A stretch of 61,259 bases of DNA, from assembly GCA_023393115.1 (NCBI GenBank), contig JAEWMS010000041.1:1-61259 (forward strand), written 5' to 3'. This stretch comes from Bacillota bacterium (lineage in GTDB: Bacteria > Bacillota > Clostridia > Acetivibrionales > DSM-1351). The translations under genes and the position numbers were made by a program. The notes beneath the pieces were generated by a model, which saw only the letters and a program-made list of their open reading frames with translations, was not told the origin of the DNA and did no database searches. Positions 1-8,498 of this stretch are shown piece by piece; position 1 is the stretch's first letter, and each line of letters opens with the position of its first letter.

Positions 1-161
1 TTGTTTTTGGACGAGACAGTTGGCGATTAAGGCATTCATTAATGAAGCAAAACTAACAATTTAATACGATTTGGGGTGTTACACTTTTGCATTGCATTTT
101 GTTACAGAAAAGGGTTGCAAAAAACAAGGCAACTTATGTCCAGAGAATGGCTGGGCAGTAA

Positions 162-764
162 TTACCAGAAACGGTTACCTCCATGTTCATCCCAAAAGAC
201 GTGGAGATCCGTTGGAATGAGTATCCATTTTATTCGAATGGAAGAATCTTTACTCAGACCCAACGCTTGTACCAATTACTAAAAGACTGCAAAGTTGAAA
301 TTATCTTTCTTGATGAAGTTCAACATTTAGTAGATAGAAATAGTCAAAAACTCCTCCGAGATTCTTCAGATTGGTTCAAGTCACTTATTGATGAAGTAAA
401 AATACCTGTTATTTTTATAGGCATACCAGATGCAAATCGCATTTTTATAGAAAACCAGCAATTAGGAAGCAGAGTAAGATACAAAGAGGTATTAAGTCCA
501 TTTGAATACAATCTATCATTTAGGCAGTTCTTACATGTTTTTGATAACCACTTACCTTTTAAGAATTTATCCAACTTAGGATCACAGGAACTTAGCAGAA
601 GAATTCACACCGCCACAAAAGGAATAATGAGAAATATTAAGGATTTGATATATGAAGCATCCAAAATATCTTTAAAATTAAATATGAATCAAATTTCTTT
701 ATCCGCATTTGCTGAAGCTAGTTTTAGATTATTTCCTACTGAAGAAAATGTATTTAAATCATAA
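162..764 (+). pseudogene. 5'-truncated TniB/TnsC-type transposition ATPase
   Basis: TniB/TnsC proteins are AAA+ ATPases that connect target selection to the DDE transposase in Tn7/Tn5053-type elements. The open frame begins just after a stop at 159-161, and its first ATG is at 183. The Walker B segment is visible (IIFLDEVQHL), followed by a sensor-like stretch (IPVIFIGIPDA) and the helical C-terminal region seen in the family. The N-terminal third with the Walker A P-loop is missing, and I find no P-loop in any frame between 1 and 183, so the protein is probably inactive. No ribosome binding site precedes the ATG. It stands alone, on the strand opposite to the TniQ gene. Assignment to the family is fairly sure; whether a shortened protein is made is not. 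Confidence 0.6.
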
Positions 765-903
765 CTCTTTATTGATGACATTATATAGTTTTTAATATCG
801 TCATAAATTGGATCTTTAGAATAAGCTTTTATGTAAAGGTTTTCAATGTGATAATTCCTAAATTCCTTAGAATATATCTTAATTTGTTAGAGAATTAACT
901 TGA

Positions 904-2178
904 CTTGACAGTAACTGAATAGTTTTGGGTAATATCTCCTCTGGACAATAATTAAATTGTAGAGAGGAGATTTTATTTATGACAGTACAAGATCGTTTAG
1001 TTAAGAACAAAATGGGCCTGATTGAATTGGCCGAGTACCTTCAGAATGTGAGTGAAGCTTGTAAAATTCATGGGGTTAGCCGTCAGCATTTCTACGATAT
1101 AAAGAAAGCTTATGAAGAACAAGGTTTAGAAGGCTTAAAAGATAAAACACGTAGAAAACCTTGCGTAAAAAATAGAGTTGCTCCGGAGATTGAAGAAGCT
1201 GTAATCAACATGGCTTACGAGAAGCCAGCATATGGTCAACTCAGGGCAAGTAATGAGCTCAGAAAGCATGGAGTGCTTGTATCGGCTGGAGGCGTAAGAT
1301 CCATCTGGCAAAGGCATAATATTGAAACCTTTGAAAAACGGCTTAAAGTGCTTGAGGAGAAGGCAGCCAAGGAGGGTATTCTCTATACTGAAGATCAGCT
1401 TATAGCTTTGGAGAGAGCCAAACAGGAAAAGAACATATCTATTGATGAGATAGATACACAGCATCCTGGTTACTTGCTGGCACAGGATACATTCTATGTT
1501 GGTTATATTAAAGGAGTTGGGCGAATATATCAGCAAACTGCTATAGACACGTACTCGGCAGTTGGATTTGCAAAGTTGTATACAGCTAAAGTGCCAGTAA
1601 CCTCAGCAGATATATTAAATGACAGAGTATTACCGTTCTTTGAAAGCCATATGATACCGGTAATGAGGGTTCTTACTGATAGAGGAACTGAGTTCTGTGG
1701 AGCACCAGAGAAGCACTTATATGAGTTATTCTTACAAATGAATGATATTGAGCATACAATGACCAAGGCTAAAAGCCCGCAGACAAACGGCATATGTGAG
1801 CGATTCAACCAGACGGTGCTCAACGAATTCTATAAACCTGCGTTTAGGAAAACGATGTACAAATCAGTTGAACAGATGCAAGAGGACTTGGATTTTTATA
1901 TACTGCAATACAATGAAGAACGTACCCACCAAGGAAAACGCTGTAAAGGAAGAACTCCAATGCAGACTTTTTTGGACAGTTTACCGCTTGTTCGGGAAAA
2001 GCTGCTCAATGATCCTGCAAGTTAATTTGTGGGGTCTAGCCCGCCCGGCAATGAGGGCAAAAAAGATATCAGACCAGGCGCCGGTTTGACATAGCAAAGC
2101 GCCACCAATATGGCAGCGCTAAATAAACAAAACTTAATATTTCCCAGAGGAGTGTCAACTCAAGTACCGTTCAGGACA
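904..2178 (+). mobile_element. IS481-family insertion sequence
   Basis: One transposase gene (979-2025) lies between ends that share the 9-bp inverted motif CTCCTCTGG (936-944) and CCAGAGGAG (2144-2152). Outside that motif the similarity is patchy: the right end reads inward from TGTCCTGAACGG (2178 leftwards), while the left side has only TGACAGTAACTGAA near 904-917. A GC-richer tail (about 2039-2125) between the transposase stop and the right end is non-coding. The exact left boundary and any target duplication are not clear. It sits between the TniB remnant and the TniQ gene, so it may have entered the older Tn7-like element. Confidence 0.6.
979..2025 (+). CDS. IS481-family DDE transposase
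   Basis: The 348-residue protein would carry out cut and strand-transfer of its own IS. It has an N-terminal helix-turn-helix region (about residues 18-50, with CKIHGVSRQHFYDIKKAYEE) and a retroviral-integrase-like core. Candidate catalytic acids are D170 (LAQDTFYVG), D234 (VLTDRGTEF) and E274 (NGICERFNQ). The C-terminal YNEERTHQGK stretch is typical of the family. The ATG follows a good GAGAGGAG ribosome binding site. The frame is intact from end to end, so the enzyme may still be active. An IS3-like orfB was considered, but the single ORF with its own N-terminal HTH and this length favour IS481. Confidence 0.88.
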   Translation: MTVQDRLVKNKMGLIELAEYLQNVSEACKIHGVSRQHFYDIKKAYEEQGLEGLKDKTRRKPCVKNRVAPEIEEAVINMAYEKPAYGQLRASNELRKHGVLVSAGGVRSIWQRHNIETFEKRLKVLEEKAAKEGILYTEDQLIALERAKQEKNISIDEIDTQHPGYLLAQDTFYVGYIKGVGRIYQQTAIDTYSAVGFAKLYTAKVPVTSADILNDRVLPFFESHMIPVMRVLTDRGTEFCGAPEKHLYELFLQMNDIEHTMTKAKSPQTNGICERFNQTVLNEFYKPAFRKTMYKSVEQMQEDLDFYILQYNEERTHQGKRCKGRTPMQTFLDSLPLVREKLLNDPAS

Positions 2179-2226
2179 CTTAATTCTTTTATTAATTATA
2201 AATCTTAATGATTCTGCTAATTCTAA

Positions 2227-2880
2227 TTAACTTGACTTAATAAAATATTTTAACGGTATAAACTTTTCTGCATTATCGTTTATTTCAATTAATTCAGATA
2301 AACTATTAATAAAACTGTGAACCTCGCTAACATCCATAAAAGAGTAATATTTATAAATATCTTTATCAATATAATTAAGTTGTAATGCTTCATTTATTTC
2401 ATTAAATTCATAATACTTAAATAACTTTTTAGAATCTGGTTCTTGAATTCCCAAATATTCGTATATTTTTGCTGAAGCGATATATCTTTTTTCTATAAGA
2501 TCATTTTCGAATCTTTCAATAAAACAATCCAATTTTTTCTGTTTCTCAAAATAATCATTAACAATATCACATACAAATTTAAAACTATTACTTCTTTCAA
2601 AGAAATTCATATTTATTCCTTTAAGTATAATGGTAGGGTCAAAAATGAATTTTGCGAACTCTTCTTTATATTTATTTGCTCTTAAAATATCATCAAGTAA
2701 AATTTCAAAAGAGAATGGCAAATTATCAATTATTTTCTCTGCGCTTACAGCAGCTTGCAATTCTACTGAACAATCCCTTATTTTAACTATATACTTATTT
2801 TCGGTAATATAGTAAAAATAAAATTTATTTTCTAAGATCGAATTATAAATATAGTTATATAAATATAGATAACATTTCAT
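2227..2880 (-). CDS. Unknown protein overlapping the TniQ-type gene
   Basis: I do not recognise this 217-residue protein with confidence. It starts at an ATG overlapping the TGA of the upstream TniQ-type gene (ATGA), so the two are probably translationally coupled. The middle (about 125-190) resembles tandem DNA-binding helices (IYEYLGIQEPDSKKLFKYYEF). The N-terminus is rich in Tyr/Asn and may not be conserved. Either it is a separate partner of the TniQ protein, or the two halves were once one TnsD-like protein of about 430 residues split by a frameshift. The seam at 2877-2880 cannot decide this alone. Base composition is very AT-rich compared with the core genes beyond 6000. Confidence 0.55.
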   Translation of the reverse strand: MKCYLYLYNYIYNSILENKFYFYYITENKYIVKIRDCSVELQAAVSAEKIIDNLPFSFEILLDDILRANKYKEEFAKFIFDPTIILKGINMNFFERSNSFKFVCDIVNDYFEKQKKLDCFIERFENDLIEKRYIASAKIYEYLGIQEPDSKKLFKYYEFNEINEALQLNYIDKDIYKYYSFMDVSEVHSFINSLSELIEINDNAEKFIPLKYFIKSS

Positions 2881-3515
2881 ATCGTAACTGTTGTAATAAA
2901 TACTTTCTCAATTTCGTCATAAACGTGTTTATGTTCAATACCATAAGCCATATATAATCGGATTTGATTTCTAATAATTTGATTATCATTGCATTTTAAC
3001 TGTAAACAAGCCTTTAAATTAAAACCACATTTTGAACAAAAGCCATTGATAACATCCTCAACCACTATTTTAGAATCACAGTTTTCACATTTTTCAATAA
3101 GTATTGTATTATGATCTAAACAAACGAGTATATCTTTTAGCTGCCAATAGATTTTATGATAACTCTGTTCTTCTAGACACTTAGGGCAAAATTTTGTATG
3201 CTTTTCATTTACAAAATTAGATCTATCAACTTGAACACCATTTTTATTAGAACTTATCCACAATCCAACACCAAATTGATCAATTGATATTGTTCTTAAC
3301 TCTTCATCAGTAATATCAATATACTCTTTTATAGCTTTAATTGTAATATCAGCTATATCACAATTCATTTTTTCTAAGGTTATCGAACCCTTAGAAATTC
3401 CCCAAAGTGATTTCATCCAGGAAAGACTTTCACAATGATTTGCATCTGATACTTTCCTTATGTAACTAGCCAGACTTTGATATTTGGAAGGCCTTGGTCG
3501 GTTTAAAAGTTTCAT
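2877..3515 (-). CDS. tniQ: TniQ/TnsD-family target-selection protein
   Basis: TniQ/TnsD proteins bind the target site and recruit the TnsC ATPase; TnsD of Tn7 recognises the 3' end of glmS. The protein opens with the family's signature start (LLNRPRPSKYQSL) and carries zinc-binding pairs: CPKC, then CLDH about 25 residues on, then CENC and CSKC. Length is 212 residues from the ATG at 3515, chosen because GGAG lies 7 nt upstream; an ATG at 3530 has no such site. Tn7 TnsD is about 500 residues, so this is either a short TniQ or the N-terminal half of a split TnsD. Its direction, leftwards away from glmS, matches the orientation of Tn7 transposition genes. Confidence 0.8.
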   Translation of the reverse strand: MKLLNRPRPSKYQSLASYIRKVSDANHCESLSWMKSLWGISKGSITLEKMNCDIADITIKAIKEYIDITDEELRTISIDQFGVGLWISSNKNGVQVDRSNFVNEKHTKFCPKCLEEQSYHKIYWQLKDILVCLDHNTILIEKCENCDSKIVVEDVINGFCSKCGFNLKACLQLKCNDNQIIRNQIRLYMAYGIEHKHVYDEIEKVFITTVTI

Positions 3516-3530
3516 AAGTCGTCTCCACAT

Positions 3531-4154
3531 GTATTATTTTCAAACAAAAAAAGATGTTCCTACAATAATAGAATATATCATTTTTTATTTAGATGATATA
3601 ACTAGATACATAAATAGAAAAGTCCCCCAACTTGAGATTATTTAAAATCTTATGGTTAATAAAGTATCATAAAAAATATAGTTTCTCACACAAACTGCCC
3701 CAATAATATCCTTTATTTAATTCGCCTTAATTTACTATTCAGAACTTATAATATCAATAATTTTCCATGGGATCAAATCTTATAAACAGATGTGTCTTAT
3801 TTGACTTCATGAATTATTTCATCGCGACAAATAGACAGGTGTGCCATTTTCAATCTAAAAAATACTTCTGAATAAAATTAATACGGGATACCAGGTCATT
3901 TCATAGAATCGACGCAAAAAATAGACATTTTGACTTAATCCTGATCTGGGTATTAGAGAAGAATATAGGTGATTTGCACAATGGGATAGAAATCAAAAAG
4001 CGACGAAACAAACTTTTATTTCCGCCGCTTTATTTGATAACTGCCACATTAGATTCAATGCTCATTTTGTTCGTTAACTGGTGTAATTGCTGCATTGCAG
4101 GTGTTATGGATTTGTTACGTTACGCATTTTACAAAGAATGTTTATTAACGGTTG
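3531..4154. other. Intergenic, AT-rich, with two TnsB-like sites
   Basis: No credible gene. A 3974-4234 plus-strand frame largely overlaps the acetyltransferase on the other strand and has no ribosome binding site. The stretch contains two copies of a Tn7-type binding-site motif (3824-3837 and 3911-3935), listed separately. Confidence 0.5.
3824..3935 (+). repeat. Two TnsB-like sites (ACAAATAGACA type)
   Basis: Two same-direction motifs lie 90 bp apart: GCGACAAATAGACA at 3824-3837 and CGCAAAAAATAGACATTTTG at 3913-3932. A third copy (GCACAAAATAGACATTTGG) lies at 5424-5442. From memory, the left-end TnsB sites of Tn7 contain ACAAAATAG followed by TTGGGAACT-like sequence, widely spaced and all in one direction, as here. 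The sequence after ATAG (ACATTT) differs from the right-end sites at 5879-5964, so these may belong to a second, related element. No TGT terminus is seen 8 nt outside the first site. Confidence 0.45.
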
Positions 4155-4712
4155 TTATCGGTTATATTGAGCGTTATCATTTTTCATCCAATCTTCTTTT
4201 TTCAGTAAAAAAGAAGACCCTGAAAATTCGATAGGATTTCCTTCTGATGTTTTTCGGAATGATGCAGTACCTTCACCCATTTTAATAAAACCTAATTTAT
4301 TTAGTAGTTTACATGAAGGATAATTCAGATTTGCTGTTCCACTGGTTATTCTCTCTACACACATATTACTAAATGCATAGTTGAGTATAGCAGTACATGA
4401 CTCTGTTGCATAACCTATACCTTGGTAAACAGAACTAAAGCAATAACCCAAATCTTTTTCCTTGTCATTTTCACCATTTAAAGATATATAGCCAATGACT
4501 TTATTATGAGCCAGTTCGCAAACCGCTAAAAAGTTATCACCTTTGGAAAACCATTCTACTATTCCTTTTACTTCCTTATCTAAGGTAGGAAACTGATAAT
4601 CATAAATTGCATATTCAGAAGATTCTTTATCTATAACTATTTCCTGTAAATCTTTCCAATCATCAATTATGAAATTTCTTATTTCCAGTCTGCCTGTTTT
4701 TATCAATACCAT
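4155..4712 (-). CDS. GNAT-family N-acetyltransferase (RimJ/RimL type)
   Basis: The 185-residue protein has the RimJ/RimL-like GNAT layout: an opening IKTGRLEIRNF strand, central strands (VIGYISLNGE, DLGYCFSSVYQGIGYATE) and the CoA-binding pattern QGIGYA, then the C-terminal SCKLLNKLGFIKMGEG segment where Leu-Gly-Phe is typical. It would transfer acetyl from acetyl-CoA to an amine; the substrate (protein N-terminus, antibiotic or metabolite) cannot be told. GGAGG lies 8 nt before the ATG. It lies between the TniQ-type gene and the Tn7-like right end, on the same strand as its neighbour at 4765, and is probably cargo of that element. Confidence 0.85.
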   Translation of the reverse strand: MVLIKTGRLEIRNFIIDDWKDLQEIVIDKESSEYAIYDYQFPTLDKEVKGIVEWFSKGDNFLAVCELAHNKVIGYISLNGENDKEKDLGYCFSSVYQGIGYATESCTAILNYAFSNMCVERITSGTANLNYPSCKLLNKLGFIKMGEGTASFRKTSEGNPIEFSGSSFLLKKEDWMKNDNAQYNR

Positions 4713-4764
4713 ATTCGCTTCCTCCCATATAGTATGAAAAAGTAAAGTTCCTTTGCATTTTAAA

Positions 4765-5268
4765 TTACTTCTTTACAGGGTAAAACCTTTTAATAATTGA
4801 AGTATAGTCATTGAGATTTTCTATATCAAAATTATGAAAGTAGAATACCTTACCGTCACATTTCTCATAAGTTATTCCGTCAACAATGTATATCTTCCTA
4901 TGACTACAAGAACCATTTAGATTTACACAGCCATTAACTTGGCAATGTCCGCACTTGCCATCATCATTAATAAATGCTTCTTTGATGTGATTTGGAGCAT
5001 CTTCAATATATTTTACATGCCTATCAATATTTCTAAAATATAATCTTAAAGAAATGGTAGTTCCATCAAAAAATATTTTTGATAAATAAGTTCTTGCTTT
5101 GACGTTTGGCTTAGCATATGCAACTGTATAATTCCCCCATCGGTCAAAATCACCTATTTCCATTCTTGCATATCCTAAATCTAGTATTTCTTTATCAAAT
5201 GCAATAAGAAAAGCTCTATCTTTTTCACTAACATAACTAAAGTGTTTTTCTGTTAGAATACTTCTCAT
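4765..5268 (-). CDS. Conserved hypothetical protein with Cys/His cluster
   Basis: This 167-residue protein has no function I can name. The C-terminal half contains a compact metal-binding-like cluster (CGHCQVNGCVN, CSHRKIY, then YEKCDGKVFYF), and the rest is a mixed alpha/beta sequence with a basic N-terminus. Similar Cys-cluster proteins occur as uncharacterised proteins in Clostridia. The start is well supported (GAGGAGG, then ACTTT, then ATG). It lies 52 bp upstream of the acetyltransferase gene on the same strand and may be co-transcribed with it. Both sit inside the presumed Tn7-like element, so cargo is the best description. Confidence 0.6.
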   Translation of the reverse strand: MRSILTEKHFSYVSEKDRAFLIAFDKEILDLGYARMEIGDFDRWGNYTVAYAKPNVKARTYLSKIFFDGTTISLRLYFRNIDRHVKYIEDAPNHIKEAFINDDGKCGHCQVNGCVNLNGSCSHRKIYIVDGITYEKCDGKVFYFHNFDIENLNDYTSIIKRFYPVKK

Positions 5269-5280
5269 AAAGTCCTCCTC

Positions 5281-5878
5281 ATATAATTAAAGAAATTCCT
5301 TTGGTATTTTATACCAATGCATAGCAATAATAACAATAATTTCTCTTATAGTCAAACAGTGAATGCAATAAATCTTATCATGAAAATGGTCATTATTTAT
5401 GTATACACTTAAATTTTAGCATTGCACAAAATAGACATTTGGACTAAAATTTTAATTTGTATTAGCCGCGTACAAAATATAAAATGCATTCATCATTTAC
5501 CATTTTGTAATTATGAAGAAAAGAAAAGTTTTCTACATCATATTTAGCCTTCTGTTAGTACTGAGATAGACGTTTTAATTGATATAAGTATACAGTTTCA
5601 ACTTCGCCTTATAGCCTATAGCCATAATTACAATTTCATTTAATTATTCATATTTCCCCATTTTTTACTGAATATTGTAGTTTAATTACTAAACATAAAT
5701 AAAGTCATATGTTTTATATACCATTTTGGTTACGAAATTATATATGGCTACCGCCTTAATTACATGAGAAAATAGAAAAGTCATGTGAAAGTGTCTATAA
5801 TTAACACTTAACACATAACTTTTAAGGAATTACACAAATGAAATAAACTTTAATAATACATACATTATTTCGGATTCT
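5281..5878. other. Intergenic, AT-rich, inside the Tn7-like element
   Basis: No gene is supported. It holds the third ACAAAATAGACA-type site (5422-5445). Two weaker relatives occur: GAGATAGACGTTTTAATTG near 5562 and GAAAATAGAAAAGTC near 5769. Otherwise nothing is recognised. Confidence 0.4.
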
Positions 5879-5970
5879 CAGTACCAAACTATTTGAGAAC
5901 CAGTACCAAACTTTTTGAGAATCAGTACCAAACTTTTTGAGATGAGTACCAAACTATTTGAGAAATAACA
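5879..5970 (-). mobile_element. Tn7-like right end with four TnsB-like sites
   Basis: Four direct copies of (C/G)AGTACCAAACT(A/T)TTTGAGA start at 5879, 5901, 5923 and 5944, spaced 22, 22 and 21 bp. Read inward from the glmS side, the terminus is TGTTATTT and then CTCAAATAGTTTGGTACT, an 8-nt tip plus a binding site, as in Tn7 (TGT tip, then ACAAAATAGTTTGGAACT-like sites, recalled from memory). Close packing of four sites is characteristic of Tn7's right end, the end nearest glmS. The last base of the ACA tip is 5970, leaving 25 bp before the glmS stop codon, Tn7's known insertion distance. A 5-bp duplication would be AATCC (5971-5975). The partner left end was not found in the window. Confidence 0.82.
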
Positions 5971-5995
5971 AATCCCCTAACTTCTAGCACTCCCC

Positions 5996-7822
5996 CTACT
6001 CCACCGTTACACTCTTCGCCAAATTCCTTGGTTTATCTACGTCACAGCCTCTTTCAATTGCCATATAGTAGGCGAACAGCTGCAGCGGAGTTACTGCTGA
6101 TATTGGAGCTACCAGCGAATCCACATCAGGTATTGTCAAAACCATATCTGCTGTTTTTTCCAGCTCTTCTCTGTGTCGTTCCTGAGTTATTGCCAGCACA
6201 ACTGCTCCTCTAGCCTTAACTTCTCTGATGTTGCTGATCATCTTCTCAAACAGCGAATCCTGAGTCATGGGGCAAACCACCAGCGTTCCTTTTTCTATAA
6301 GAGCAATTGTTCCATGCTTGAGCTCTCCGCCTGCATATGCCTCCGAGTGAATGTAGGAAATTTCCTTCAGCTTCAGTGAACCTTCCATGGAAAGCGCATA
6401 ATCAAGGCTTCTTCCTATAAAGAAAATGCTCTTTGAATTAAAGTGAGCGTGGGCGAATTTCTGAATACCATCCTTATTCTTCAGAATTTCTTCTATACCC
6501 GAAGGAACCTTCTTCATTTCCTCAAGGATTTCATTTGCCTGCTCCTTAGTTATAGTCCTCTTCTTAAGTCCAAGGTCAAGAGCTACCAGATACAATGCTG
6601 TAAGCTGGGTGTTGTAGGCTTTTGTCGAAGCAACGGCAATTTCCGGTCCTGCCCAGGTATACAACACATCATCGGAATCACGGGCAATGGAGCTTCCCAC
6701 AACGTTAACTATCGAAAGAATTCGTGAGCCGCTCTTCTTTGCTTCCCTTAGAGCAAACAGCGTATCAAGTGTTTCACCTGACTGGCTGATTATAATTGTA
6801 AGATTCTTATCACTGATTAATGGATCACGGTATCTGAATTCGGATGCCACATCCACTTCAACAGGTATTCTGCAAAGCTTTTCAATAATATATTTTCCTA
6901 TAACACCGGCATGATAAGCTGTTCCACAGGCTACAATATATATCTTCTCCAGCTTTTCGATGTCCTGCTCTGTTATGTTAATTGTATCAAGCACCAATTC
7001 ATCGTTCTTGATTCTTGGATTCATTGTATCCCTTATAACCTTTGGTTCTTCATACATTTCCTTCATCATGAAGTGCTCGTAGCCGCCCTTTTCGGCTGCT
7101 TCAACGTCCCAGTTAACCTTGAATATTTCCTTGTTCACCGGGGCACCCAGGCTGTTGAATACCTGAACACTATCCCTCTTAAGGACTGCTACTTCCTTGT
7201 CTTCAAGAATATAAATGTCTCTTGTATATTCAAGTATGGCAGGGATATCGGAAGCTATGAAGTTCTCACCTTCACCAAGTCCTACAATCAACGGGCTGTC
7301 TTTTCTTGCGCAGACAAACATATCCTGTTCGTCCTTGCACAGAACGCCGAGAGCGTAAGAACCTTCAATCTCGTCAATAACCTTCATTACTGCATCCACC
7401 AGGCTTCCTTCGTAATAATATTCCACAAGATGAGCAATTACTTCGGTATCGGTTTCAGATTTGAAGGTATAACCCTGGCTAATTAAGAATTCCTTTATCT
7501 GCATGTAATTTTCTATTATTCCGTTATGAACAACTGCAATTTCCCCGCTTTGGCTGATGTGAGGGTGAGAATTAACATCATTGGGTTCACCGTGGGTAGC
7601 CCATCTTGTGTGCCCTATTCCCATACACCCCTCAAGCTTTTCAGTTTCCAGTCTGTCTTCAAGGCAGGATAGTCTTCCTTTACACTTTATAACCCTCAAA
7701 GTTCCGTTTTCGTTTACTGACACTCCGGCTGAGTCATAGCCTCTGTACTCCAGCTTTGAAAGACCACTAATTAAAACAGGTATTGCTTTCTTATTTCCTA
7801 TATATCCAACTATTCCACACAT
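5996..7822 (-). CDS. glmS: Glutamine--fructose-6-phosphate aminotransferase
   Basis: GlmS makes glucosamine-6-phosphate from fructose-6-phosphate and glutamine, the first step toward UDP-GlcNAc for peptidoglycan. The 608-residue protein is full length. The start MCGIVGYIG exposes Cys2, the glutaminase nucleophile; GHTRWATHGEPN follows in the class II amidotransferase domain; then come two SIS sugar-isomerase domains (SQSGETLDT; EGSLKLKEISYIHSEAYAGGELKHG). The C-terminus PRNLAKSVTVE is the highly conserved sequence whose DNA serves as the TnsD target of Tn7. AAAGGAG precedes the ATG. A glmS ribozyme lies about 400 nt upstream, so expression should fall when GlcN6P is plentiful. A Tn7-like end lies 25 bp after the stop. 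Confidence 0.98.
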   Translation of the reverse strand: MCGIVGYIGNKKAIPVLISGLSKLEYRGYDSAGVSVNENGTLRVIKCKGRLSCLEDRLETEKLEGCMGIGHTRWATHGEPNDVNSHPHISQSGEIAVVHNGIIENYMQIKEFLISQGYTFKSETDTEVIAHLVEYYYEGSLVDAVMKVIDEIEGSYALGVLCKDEQDMFVCARKDSPLIVGLGEGENFIASDIPAILEYTRDIYILEDKEVAVLKRDSVQVFNSLGAPVNKEIFKVNWDVEAAEKGGYEHFMMKEMYEEPKVIRDTMNPRIKNDELVLDTINITEQDIEKLEKIYIVACGTAYHAGVIGKYIIEKLCRIPVEVDVASEFRYRDPLISDKNLTIIISQSGETLDTLFALREAKKSGSRILSIVNVVGSSIARDSDDVLYTWAGPEIAVASTKAYNTQLTALYLVALDLGLKKRTITKEQANEILEEMKKVPSGIEEILKNKDGIQKFAHAHFNSKSIFFIGRSLDYALSMEGSLKLKEISYIHSEAYAGGELKHGTIALIEKGTLVVCPMTQDSLFEKMISNIREVKARGAVVLAITQERHREELEKTADMVLTIPDVDSLVAPISAVTPLQLFAYYMAIERGCDVDKPRNLAKSVTVE

Positions 7823-8221
7823 AATTATTAATTCTCCTTTAATCTTATTAAATTAACCAAATAACGATAATATTAAAACATAACTAAATAATGATACAGT
7901 ACGATGGCCCATATGTATAACTTACCCACCTACTTTTTGACATAGTGGCAGAATTTCGTCCGAACCGAAGAGTGCAGGAATTGCAGAAGAGTATTCACAC
8001 GACTGTAAAAGACCGCAGAAAATCCATTTTGTATACCGCAATTACTTTATCAAATATCAAATATCGATTATCAAATATTAATAGTAACTGTGATATATTC
8101 CCCCGGAAGCAAACTCCACCAAAGCCTCGCTATTTACCCCTACAAAGGCATAGCACGACCCATAAAGTACTTATTGATTTGTTATTTAGAAAAAATTAAG
8201 AATAAAAACAGGATTAGTTAC
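7823..8221. other. Long spacer between glmS ribozyme and glmS
   Basis: About 400 bp separate the ribozyme from the glmS start; these ribozymes usually lie much nearer their gene. The piece 7945-8199 reads as a plus-strand frame (with KPRYLPLQRHSTTH) of a kind I recall as recurrent spurious translations in clostridial genomes. A dispersed repeat inserted into the leader is possible. There is no ribosome binding site or protein family to support a gene. Short direct repeats TCAAATATC / TCAAATATT lie at 8049-8080. Confidence 0.35.
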
Positions 8222-8433
8222 ATGAGATCCTTTTGTTTTTGCAGTCACCTGCAAGCTTTGTGCAGAACAATTTATTGTTCTGAGGGGCAAGCTTTTGTCC
8301 CTTGATCTCTGTCGATTGTAACAACCGGAAGGTATCCGCCGAATCTTTCGATACGATTCACATTTTGTTTAGTGAATCGCTTCCTTCACCTCGTCAACAG
8401 AAAACGTTACTTACGCATCCTCTGTCCTGGCGC
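8222..8433 (-). ncRNA. glmS ribozyme (GlcN6P-activated)
   Basis: The minus strand carries the conserved core of the glmS ribozyme in order: GCGCCAGGACAGAG at the cleavage side (from 8433), GTTGACGAGGTG, then GATTCGGCGGATACCTTCCGG, split by a GATTCAC/GTGAATC hairpin. The 3' domain follows, with GACAGAGATCAAGGGACAAA and a closing GGATCTC near 8224 that pairs with GAGATC. Self-cleavage is expected just before the G at 8433. GlcN6P acts as cofactor; the cleaved mRNA is degraded, giving feedback on glmS. Its strand matches glmS. Boundaries are approximate; identity rests on the conserved core and is strong. Confidence 0.93.
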
Positions 8434-8498
8434 CTTTTTAATTCTTCAATAACCCTGGGCTTTCTCCCACCTCCAATATTGCTAATTTCTTTGTTCAC

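Noticed and set aside
3974..4234. 86-codon plus-strand frame near the acetyltransferase
   Set aside because: It has no ribosome binding site, overlaps the better-supported minus-strand GNAT gene, and its sequence has no family features.
7945..8199. 84-codon plus-strand frame between ribozyme and glmS
   Set aside because: It lies in the glmS leader, has no ribosome binding site, and looks like repeat-derived spurious translation. Recorded as a possible dispersed repeat instead.
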